Assembly (NCBI GenBank): GCA_029556545.1 | Contig: JAKQEQ010000159.1 | Span: 1-64,000, forward strand | Direction of reading: 5' to 3' | DNA length: 64,000 bases | Origin: Candidatus Hydrogenedentota bacterium | Lineage (GTDB): Bacteria; Hydrogenedentota; Hydrogenedentia; Hydrogenedentales; JAGMZX01 | Position numbers and translations under genes: made by a program | The notes under the pieces: generated by a model | What the model was told of the DNA's origin: nothing | The model's database searches: none | What the model saw: the letters and a program-made list of their open reading frames with translations, nothing else | Shown here: positions 56,671 through 64,000 of the stretch, in pieces | How positions within the stretch are numbered: position 1 is the first letter of the stretch | How the letters are laid out: every line of letters starts with the position of its first letter

Positions 56671-58528
56671 CCGGTCCCAGCAGCCGCCGACCGGAGTCGT
56701 TCGCCAGAAGCAACACTTCGCGGCGGCCCACGCCCTGATGCCGCACCACGTGATATGGCGGAACCGTGGTGAAGAGCGGCAACAACCAGCGCCAATCCTC
56801 TTCCTGCACAAACACGAATACCGGCTCGGGCACGGCGAACAAGGCCGCGAACGCATCCACCTCGGCGATGAGATCATGCTCGAACGCGCGCAGACCCTGG
56901 ACCTCCTCGTCGGCGTCGTCCACCGCGTCCTCGATGGCCCGCCACAACGCCTCGCGCTCCGCCTCCGTTACCGCGGCGATATCCGCAATCGCCACGTCGG
57001 CCACTGCCTCCGCGATGAGTTTGCGCGCGCGCTTCTGGGCGTCCGCCACCGCCATGAGTTCGTCCATATCCGTCGGGACTTCGCCGATGAGGCTGGCGAA
57101 CGCCTCGGTGTGAGGCCGCCGGCTGTAGTAGACATATTCCTCGCGCGAGAATCCGACGGAGTACAGACGAAACGCCGCGCCCTGCTCCGCGAGTATGCGG
57201 ACCGGCTCGCAGAAGGAACGCGCCGACTTCAGGGTGTTCACTAACGGGAAGACCGCCCAGACCGCCGCAAGCGCCAGCGCCGCGAAGGTCGCCGCGAAAA
57301 CCACGTGCAGCCGCGCCATCCGGGTGAAGAGGCTCAGGCCCAGCGCCGCCGCGCCGCACGCCCCCGCAAGCACGGCGAATTCGAGCAGGGGTTCGTTCGC
57401 AAAATGACTGTACTCGGTAAAACGCAGGATCAGCGGCCCCGCCGCCACCACAAGCAATATCAGTCCCCACGCCGCGCCCATCCACCGCCGCCACCGCGCC
57501 GGCCCACGGTCCGCAAGGTCAAGCGCGGCCACGGCCAGCAACACGGCGACCAGGGGAAACAGCGGCAGGATATACACCGCGCGCTTGCCGACCGAGATCG
57601 AGAAGAACACGAGGGCGGGCGCCGTGCCGCACCAGAGAAAGCGCATGGCCTTGTCCGCGCCGCGCCGCCGCCAAATCCAAGGCGCGGCCCACGGCAGCAG
57701 CAGCGTCCACGGCAGCAGGTCGACGGGAATCGTGGTCGCGTAATACCACGGCGGCTGCGCCTTGCTCACCCCGAGAAAAAGACGGCCGACGATGTTCCGG
57801 AACAGGTTTCCGCCCATGCCCGAGGTCACGGCTTGCTCCGCGGTCTCGGCGGCGAGCATACGCGCCGGCACGTACCACGCCGCAACCGCAAGGAGGACGC
57901 ACGCGGCCCCGACGGCCCAGTGCGTGTGCCGCCGCGCGGCGCGGTTGCCCCAATAGAAACCGAATAGCAGCAGGAGCGGAAACACCAGCGCCACCGGCCC
58001 CTTCGCGTAGACGCCCGCCGCCGTGGCCGCGTAACACAACACCAGCCACCCGCCGCGCCGCGTCTCCTCCCATCGCCACAGCGCGTACAGGGCCGCCGTT
58101 ACGCACGCGGTCAGCAGCATGTCGATCTGCCCCGTCCGCGCCTGCCACCAGAACCGCGCGCCCGTCATGAGAATTATCGCGGTCCAGAGCGCGGTTCGCG
58201 CGTCGAAGAGCCGCAGCGCGAGGAGATACGTCAGCAGCACCGTGGCCACGCCGCTGAGGACCGACGGCAACCGCGCGCTCCACTCGGTGACCTCGCCTTG
58301 CGGCCAGGAACACAGCGCAATGGTCCAGAAGAGCAGCGGCGGTTTCTCGTAATACGGCGCGCCGTTTACGTATGGCGTAAGAAAGTCGCCCCGCTCCCCC
58401 ATCTCGCGCGCCACCTGCGCATACCGCGGCTCGTCCGGCGGCCACAGGTCGTACCCGCCAATGCCATAGCCGAACAACGCAAGGGCGGCGAGCGTCAGCA
58501 GGCACAGGTGACGCGTAGTGGCGGTCAT
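56660..58528 (-). CDS. ArnT/PMT-family membrane glycosyltransferase (GT39/GT83-like)
   Basis: The 622-residue protein has about eleven membrane helices. Its first periplasmic loop carries DLWPPDEPRYAQVAREM, with the Asp-Glu pair (about D32-E33) typical of lipid-linked sugar transferases, followed by NGAPYYEKPPLLFW. Such enzymes move a sugar from a polyprenyl phosphate to lipid A, protein or a glycan outside the membrane. A soluble C-terminal domain of about 200 residues follows. CGGGAGGGG precedes the ATG. The GT2 enzyme and LAB_N protein encoded upstream on the same strand could make and move its lipid-linked donor. Confidence 0.87.
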   Translation of the reverse strand: MTATTRHLCLLTLAALALFGYGIGGYDLWPPDEPRYAQVAREMGERGDFLTPYVNGAPYYEKPPLLFWTIALCSWPQGEVTEWSARLPSVLSGVATVLLTYLLALRLFDARTALWTAIILMTGARFWWQARTGQIDMLLTACVTAALYALWRWEETRRGGWLVLCYAATAAGVYAKGPVALVFPLLLLFGFYWGNRAARRHTHWAVGAACVLLAVAAWYVPARMLAAETAEQAVTSGMGGNLFRNIVGRLFLGVSKAQPPWYYATTIPVDLLPWTLLLPWAAPWIWRRRGADKAMRFLWCGTAPALVFFSISVGKRAVYILPLFPLVAVLLAVAALDLADRGPARWRRWMGAAWGLILLVVAAGPLILRFTEYSHFANEPLLEFAVLAGACGAAALGLSLFTRMARLHVVFAATFAALALAAVWAVFPLVNTLKSARSFCEPVRILAEQGAAFRLYSVGFSREEYVYYSRRPHTEAFASLIGEVPTDMDELMAVADAQKRARKLIAEAVADVAIADIAAVTEAEREALWRAIEDAVDDADEEVQGLRAFEHDLIAEVDAFAALFAVPEPVFVFVQEEDWRWLLPLFTTVPPYHVVRHQGVGRREVLLLANDSGRRLLGPGMD

Positions 58529-58568
58529 GAGGCCCCTCCCGTCTTCTCCCGTTGACCCATTCCCCGGT

Positions 58569-59615
58569 TCACGCCGGCGTCGGCGCCGACGCCAGGCGAT
58601 CGAGGAGGGCCTTCACGTCGTCGCGATTGGACAACGGCAGTTCCGCGTATATGCGTTCGAGATAGGCGCGCGCGGTCTCGCGCAACTCGGGCGCGCGTCC
58701 GCTGTTGGCGTCGGCGTATCCGGCAAGCGTCCGGGCAAAGCCCAGCCATTGGGCGTCGTGGTCCCGAAGGAGTCTGCCCACGTCGCCTTTCGGTTGCGGC
58801 GCACCCTCCGCAAACAGGACCTCCGGACGCAAGACTTCACCCCGCGCTTCAGCGAAGGCTGCCACCGCCGAGTCCTTCTTCAGCACGTGGGCGTAGGCCC
58901 TGGTGAGGAAGTGAAAATACGCCTCGATGGCTGCGCACTGGACCCGCGGCTTCTCGGCCGCGTGTTCAACAATGCCCCCCAAGTATTTGCGCAGTTCTTC
59001 CGAGTTGTGCGCCAAGGCGTCCTGAAAATACAGTGCAAAGAGCGACGGACGCATCGTCCCCGGCACGCTGCAACGCAACAGATACAGCCGCAGTTCGTCC
59101 TCCTCGTTCGGTTCCGCCAGCGCGTACAACAACGGTTTCAGGTCCCGGTCGTCCACCGCTATTAGCGGATAATATTCGAGAGCTGTCACGATGTTCCGCC
59201 GAATCTGCAAAGTCACCTCCTCCGGCGACTTGCCCCACGTCGCCGCGCGCGCCTCGGCGATGCCCTCGCGCACCGCTCGCAGCAGGTCGCGGCCGCGCAG
59301 GTGTTGAATGTTCTCAAACGGGTACATCTTACGCGGTACATAGCGCCCGCCCGGGCGCGCGGTCAGGACAGACCGACGCAGCGACTCGTTCTGGAGGATT
59401 TCATTGAGGTGCGTCCAGTAATTGAGAATGATGCGCTCCTCCGACGACGTCGCGGGCGGCGGCGCCACCGGCGGCGCTTGCCGCGCGGGACCCGCGAACG
59501 GACTGGACGGCGGCGGCGCGAAGGCGCTCGGCGGCGGCTTGGCCGGATCCGGGACCTCCGCCGCGACGGACAACGCCAGTGCGCACAAGACGACAGCAAT
59601 TCGCGCAATATGCAT
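58569..59615 (-). CDS. Exported hypothetical protein
   Basis: I do not recognise this 348-residue protein. It has a signal peptide (HIARIAVVLCALALSVAAEV), a Pro/Ala-rich region with PPPSAFAPPPSSPFAGPARQ, and a long helical domain (for example ERIILNYWTHLNEILQNESL and RRNIVTALEYYPLIAVDDRD) that may be alpha-solenoid-like. The ATG at 59615 begins the signal; an upstream in-frame ATG does not. It lies 40 bp from the glycosyltransferase gene downstream on the same strand. Confidence 0.65.
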   Translation of the reverse strand: MHIARIAVVLCALALSVAAEVPDPAKPPPSAFAPPPSSPFAGPARQAPPVAPPPATSSEERIILNYWTHLNEILQNESLRRSVLTARPGGRYVPRKMYPFENIQHLRGRDLLRAVREGIAEARAATWGKSPEEVTLQIRRNIVTALEYYPLIAVDDRDLKPLLYALAEPNEEDELRLYLLRCSVPGTMRPSLFALYFQDALAHNSEELRKYLGGIVEHAAEKPRVQCAAIEAYFHFLTRAYAHVLKKDSAVAAFAEARGEVLRPEVLFAEGAPQPKGDVGRLLRDHDAQWLGFARTLAGYADANSGRAPELRETARAYLERIYAELPLSNRDDVKALLDRLASAPTPA

Positions 59616-59738
59616 GACTCGAAACCCTTCTTCCTTGTTTCGCTCCCGCGCCGCCGTCAAGGCGCGACCGGACCTTATTCTAACGGATAGGCGGCACGAC
59701 CGGATAACAGCGGCGCGAACGCGATCACGGGCGCCGCG

Positions 59739-60431
59739 TCAAATCGGGTCCGCATCCGCGGCCGTATCGCCGTACCGGCGAATCAGCCAGATGTTCCGAA
59801 GATACACGAGCAGCGTCGAGGCAGCCCCCGCCATGAATATCCATTCTCGCCGCTGCAGGTGCGACGCCGCCACGAGCACCGCCGCCGCCACGCTCAAGTA
59901 CCAGAACGCGAGCGGCACCACGCTTTTTCGCCGCCGTTCCGTCGCCACCCACTGAACCAGAAACCGGCACGCGAACAATCCCTGGCCCGCCGCGCCCACG
60001 CCAATCCAGAACCAGTTCGCCGCCGCCGTCCCCGTCGCCTTCGTCGCGTGGTACTCCCGCAGCCACGTGTGCGCCGCCAGCACGAGCGCGCCGACGACAA
60101 TTACCGCGACCGCGCCGTGCACCACCACGTAGAGCACCCGCGTCAGCGCGCCCCGCTCCCGCCAGATGTGCACCAGGTTCCGCGCGTACACCACAATGTT
60201 GAAACAATGACTCAACGCCCCGATCGGCGATCGAATGTGCGCGGCGTACCCGAGCAACAGGAGCGACCCCACGCTGCTCATGTACCAGAACGCAATCGGC
60301 ACCACGCTCCGCTTGCGGATTTCGGAGACGATCCACTGCAGATAGAAGCGACCGTAGAAGATACACGCCGCAACGATGCCAACCAGTTCCCACAACCGCG
60401 GCCCGAACGGCCCTGCAAGCCAGTCACTCAC
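59739..60431 (-). CDS. Duplicated lipid A biosynthesis N-terminal (LAB_N) domain membrane protein
   Basis: The 230-residue membrane protein contains two copies of the LAB_N domain, each with three hydrophobic helices. Copy one has FYGRFYLQWIVSEIRKRSVV then IAFWYMSSVGSLLLLGYA; copy two has FACRFLVQWVATERRRKSVV then LAFWYLSVAAAVLVAAS. The conserved R-F-QW-xSE--R-SVVPxAFW pattern is present in both, and the second Q-W-V-A-T-E is a variant. It starts with GTG at 60431 and overlaps the GT2 gene by 8 bp. LAB_N proteins accompany GT2 and GT83 enzymes in lipid modification and may flip or anchor the lipid-linked sugar. Confidence 0.85.
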   Translation of the reverse strand: MSDWLAGPFGPRLWELVGIVAACIFYGRFYLQWIVSEIRKRSVVPIAFWYMSSVGSLLLLGYAAHIRSPIGALSHCFNIVVYARNLVHIWRERGALTRVLYVVVHGAVAVIVVGALVLAAHTWLREYHATKATGTAAANWFWIGVGAAGQGLFACRFLVQWVATERRRKSVVPLAFWYLSVAAAVLVAASHLQRREWIFMAGAASTLLVYLRNIWLIRRYGDTAADADPI

Positions 60432-61173
60432 GCGCCGCCTCCTCTTCCACCGCGGGAACAACGAAACGGCGGCGAAGCCACCGCACGCCGACAAGGTCGT
60501 ATAGGCCGCGCCAGAGACGATTCCCGATGCCGTACTTTGACACGCCGAACTGCCGCGCGTGATGCGTCACCGGCGTCTCCGCCAGACGCAGCGCCGCCGC
60601 GCGGATAAATACCGCTACAAAACGGTGCAAGCCGTTGAACGGCGGCAGATACGCCACGCACGCGCGCCGGAACCCCTTCGCGCCGCAACCCGAGTCCCGC
60701 ACCCCGTCCCGCAGCACCCAATCGCGCACCCTGTTCGCCACCTTGCTTGAAACCTTCCGCACCAGAGAATCATGCCGATCCGCCCGGTAGCCGCAGACGC
60801 AGTCGTACTCGCCAAGCAGCTCCAGGAAGCGGGGAAAGTCCGCAGGGTCATTCTGCAGGTCCCCGTCAATGGTGAGGATGTAATCGCCGCGACTCCGCGT
60901 CATCCCCGCGTACAACGCCGCCGACTGCCCCTGATTCCGCGCGAGGTGCACCGCCCGTACCGCCGGATGCGCCGACGCGAGCCCGTCAATCGCCGCCCGC
61001 GTCCCGTCCGTGCTGCCGTCGTTCACCAGCAGCACCTCATGGGCGTAGCCCGGTAGACACGCGAAAACCGCGGCTATCTGTTCATACAGCCGCGCAACGT
61101 TTTCCTCTTCATTGAATAGAGGCACTACCACCGACACGAGTGGCGTATGGGTGTCAAGGTTCCCGTCCGACAT
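60424..61173 (-). CDS. GT2 family glycosyltransferase (polyprenyl-phosphate sugar synthase-like)
   Basis: The 249-residue enzyme has the GT-A fold markers [30 protein letters not shown] and the metal-binding DGDLQNDP (about 103-110), and [20 protein letters not shown], which is typical of dolichyl/undecaprenyl-phosphate mannose or arabinose synthases (DPM1/ArnC-like). It has no C-terminal membrane helices, unlike ArnC. Its product would be a polyprenyl-phosphate sugar for the GT39/83-like enzyme downstream. I use the ATG at 61173; the longer frame has no family similarity upstream. The LAB_N gene overlaps its end. Confidence 0.88.
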   Translation of the reverse strand: MSDGNLDTHTPLVSVVVPLFNEEENVARLYEQIAAVFACLPGYAHEVLLVNDGSTDGTRAAIDGLASAHPAVRAVHLARNQGQSAALYAGMTRSRGDYILTIDGDLQNDPADFPRFLELLGEYDCVCGYRADRHDSLVRKVSSKVANRVRDWVLRDGVRDSGCGAKGFRRACVAYLPPFNGLHRFVAVFIRAAALRLAETPVTHHARQFGVSKYGIGNRLWRGLYDLVGVRWLRRRFVVPAVEEEAARE

Positions 61174-61450
61174 GGCGGGCGGGATTATACACCTCGCCCC
61201 GGGGCAACTACAGCGACTTATTCGCGGATGGCAAACTGGAGCGACACATCGATCCTCGCCGAGCCGGGTGCGCGCCGCCGCCATCGGCAGCTATGCGATC
61301 CGGCTGTGCCATTTTGGCAATATTGAGACTGCGACAATGTTTCTTCCAGCCCCCCTTGTTTCGCGAGACATAGAACTTCCTCTCACACATGTATTACGGG
61401 CTCGATGCTCGAACTTGATAAATATCTTGAAACCAATGATTTATGAGGGC

Positions 61451-61480
61451 TTGACAAGACTTGGGGGGACATGCTATTAT
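61451..61480 (+). promoter_or_regulatory. groES: groESL sigma-70 promoter
   Basis: TTGACA (61451-61456), 18 bp, TATTAT (61475-61480). The CIRCE element begins inside the -10 box, so repressor binding would block transcription initiation. Confidence 0.8.
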
Positions 61481-61503
61481 CACTCCTGCATGATGAGTGC
61501 TAA
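61477..61503 (+). promoter_or_regulatory. CIRCE operator (HrcA binding site)
   Basis: TTATCACTC, nine bases, GAGTGCTAA. The right arm is exact and the left arm has one mismatch to the CIRCE consensus TTAGCACTC-N9-GAGTGCTAA. HrcA represses groESL through this site in many bacteria and releases it on heat shock. hrcA is not in the window. Confidence 0.9.
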
Positions 61504-61600
61504 GGCACTCGCTTGGTCGGCGAGTATTGCCAAAGTGGCAAGAGTGCGCGAAGCCGATCGGCGGGGTTTAACGGAAACAGCAAAACGGAGGAGAAGTCGC

Positions 61601-61891
61601 ATGAAGGTACGTCCACTGGCCGACCGCATTCTCGTGAAGCGAGAAGAGCCGAAGGAAACGGTGCGCGGCGGGATCATCATCCCCGACAGCGCAAAGGAAA
61701 AGCCGCAGGAAGGCAAAGTTGTCGCCGCCGGCCCGGGAAAGCTGGATGAGAACGGCAAGCGCGTCCCCCTCGAGGTAAAGAAGGGCGACCGCATTCTCAT
61801 GGGCAAGTACGCGGGCACGGAAGTGAAGATCGATGGCGAAGAGCACATCATCATGCGTGAGGACGATGTGCTCGCGGTGATTGAAAACTAA
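61601..61891 (+). CDS. groES: Co-chaperonin GroES
   Basis: GroES is the lid of the GroEL folding chamber. The 96-residue protein begins [20 protein letters not shown] and contains the mobile-loop segment [19 protein letters not shown] and the conserved [27 protein letters not shown] lies upstream of this ATG. A longer open frame starts far upstream but overlaps the CIRCE element and is rejected. groEL follows 36 bp downstream. Confidence 0.98.
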   Translation: MKVRPLADRILVKREEPKETVRGGIIIPDSAKEKPQEGKVVAAGPGKLDENGKRVPLEVKKGDRILMGKYAGTEVKIDGEEHIIMREDDVLAVIEN

Positions 61892-61903
61892 CGAACGGCG
61901 TAA

Positions 61904-63565
<1,662 letters not shown>

Positions 63566-63579
63566 CGCTCCCCTCCCTC

Positions 63580-63649
63580 TGGCGGCGCGCAATACGCCGC
63601 CAAGGGTTACATATCCGGGCCGTCCGGTTCACCCCCGCCGGGCGGCCCC
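63580..63649. repeat. Double-hairpin element, copy A
   Basis: Stem 1 is TGGCGGCG-loop-CGCCGCCA (63580-63602); stem 2 is GGGCCG (63617-63622) with CGGCCC (63643-63648). The unpaired joint reads GGGTTACATATCC. It begins 14 bp after the groEL stop and may act as its terminator. Confidence 0.6.
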
Positions 63650-63703
63650 GCCTCGTTTCCAAAGGATTGGGTACACGCACGTCTCGTCCACCTGCGGCGG
63701 GAG

Positions 63704-63733
63704 TGGCAGTCCGCCCAGGAGAAGCGGTATAAT
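63704..63733 (+). promoter_or_regulatory. Candidate promoter in the post-groEL region
   Basis: TGGCAG (63704-63709), 18 bp, TATAAT (63728-63733). It would start transcription toward copy B of the double-hairpin element. Confidence 0.35.
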
Positions 63734-63820
63734 CTCCTTGGCAAGGGCAGCCGCAAGGCCCCGCTCTCAGCGGATTATCTTGGGAGCGGCGAACACTAAA
63801 GCGGCATAGCAAGCCCCCAT

Positions 63821-63892
63821 CCTGTGGCGGCGCTCCCCTCGTCGCCACAGGTTCAGTATCCGGGCCGCCTAGTCTCCCCCGCTGGGCGGCCC
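63821..63892. repeat. Double-hairpin element, copy B
   Basis: Stem 1 is CCTGTGGCG-loop-CGCCACAGG (63821-63851), perfect over 9 bp; stem 2 is GGGCCGC (63862-63868) with GCGGCCC (63886-63892). The joint reads GTTCAGTATCC. Compared with copy A the stem bases differ but pairing is kept. Confidence 0.6.
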
Positions 63893-63941
63893 CTCGATTT
63901 CCGTGCTTGTTCCCAAGTTCCCCCTGTGCGTCGCATTGTCC

Positions 63942-63977
63942 GTCGTTCCGGTCCTTGCCGTCGTTTTCGTCCTTGGC
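63942..63977. repeat. 9-bp-period GTC tract
   Basis: Units GTCGTTCCG, GTCCTTGCC, GTCGTTTTC and GTCCTTGGC repeat every 9 bp. GTC is constant; the fourth base alternates. Confidence 0.6.
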
Positions 63978-64000
63978 TGTGGTCACTGCTTGCGGGCCGG

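Larger units (their letters stand above)
61174..61600. other. Regulatory gap between the GT2 gene and groES
   Basis: These 427 bp separate divergent genes. The right end holds the groESL promoter and CIRCE operator. The middle (61340-61450) is AT-rich with no recognised gene. The in-frame upstream extension of the groES frame has no protein-like character. Confidence 0.6.
63566..64000. other. Non-coding region after groEL with structured repeats and a 9-bp tract
   Basis: No credible gene was found in these 435 bp. The stretch contains two copies of a double-hairpin element, a candidate promoter between them, several GC-rich hairpins (such as CCGCT-CTC-AGCGG near 63760) and a GTC-rich 9-bp-period tract at its end. 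All are annotated separately. A long open frame on the minus strand here overlaps groEL and looks spurious. Confidence 0.65.

Noticed and set aside
63821..63892. tRNA T-arm-like sequence (GGTTCAGTATCC) in copy B
   Set aside because: The loop departs from the T-loop consensus, the flanks do not form a 5-bp stem, and no acceptor stem or anticodon arm can be formed.

Overview
This 64 kb window is high-GC bacterial DNA from a diderm. It carries an RseP-type site-2 protease, lipoprotein signals, a lipid A N-terminal-domain protein, GspA/GspB-like proteins and a DUF1559-type pseudopilin. Two large exported proteins have pure Gly-Glu linkers followed by a Cys-rich C-terminal module that repeats 'ELLRVIQFYN'. 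I associate that combination with Candidatus Hydrogenedentes and related PVC/FCB-border lineages. The taxon is an inference from style, not a marker-gene result. No rRNA, tRNA, insertion sequence, prophage or CRISPR array was found.

Layout. 1-3.7 kb: the str operon (rpsL-rpsG-fusA-tuf, minus strand, tuf cut by the window edge) behind a good sigma-70 promoter. 3.8-10 kb: an exported metallophosphoesterase translationally coupled to a TolB-like propeller protein, then a large secreted M4 metalloprotease with a type I dockerin. 10.7-14.9 kb: a compact bacillithiol operon (methyltransferase-bshC-bshB1-bshA). 15-25.3 kb: aspartate kinase, then hpf-hprK-GH57-ptsH-ptsI-dxr-rseP read leftward; this joins a regulatory PTS (HPr, Enzyme I, HPr kinase, no Enzyme II seen) to isoprenoid synthesis and regulated membrane proteolysis. 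25.7-31.5 kb: a ribbon-helix-helix protein, a glycosidase-like protein of unknown specificity and uvrA. 31.6-36 kb: an orphan sugar-binding lipoprotein and a GspB/GspA-like pair. 36.4-44 kb: the two giant surface proteins. 44.2-48.6 kb: a glycine-zipper lipoprotein and a two-ATPase, two-permease ABC export operon. 48.6-53.7 kb: a CarboxypepD_reg repeat protein, an anti-sigma-like protein, an ECF sigma factor and a DUF4097-like exported protein with overlapping reading frames. 53.8-56.5 kb: small membrane proteins and a pseudopilin. 56.7-61.2 kb: a GT39/83 glycosyltransferase, a hypothetical, a duplicated LAB_N protein and a GT2 enzyme. 61.2-64 kb: groES-groEL under a CIRCE operator, followed by an unusual structured intergenic region.

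The most interesting items are: the methyltransferase fused by overlap into the bacillithiol operon (possible N-methyl-bacillithiol); the shared linker-plus-dockerin-like C-terminal module; short tracts with 9-bp periodicity and a GTCC core at about ten sites, two of them in frame inside genes; a heptanucleotide repeat inside an ABC ATPase gene that could cause phase variation; and two copies of a double-hairpin element with compensatory base changes after groEL. Many genes start with GTG or TTG, and start/stop overlaps of the ATGA, GTGA or TAATG type are frequent.
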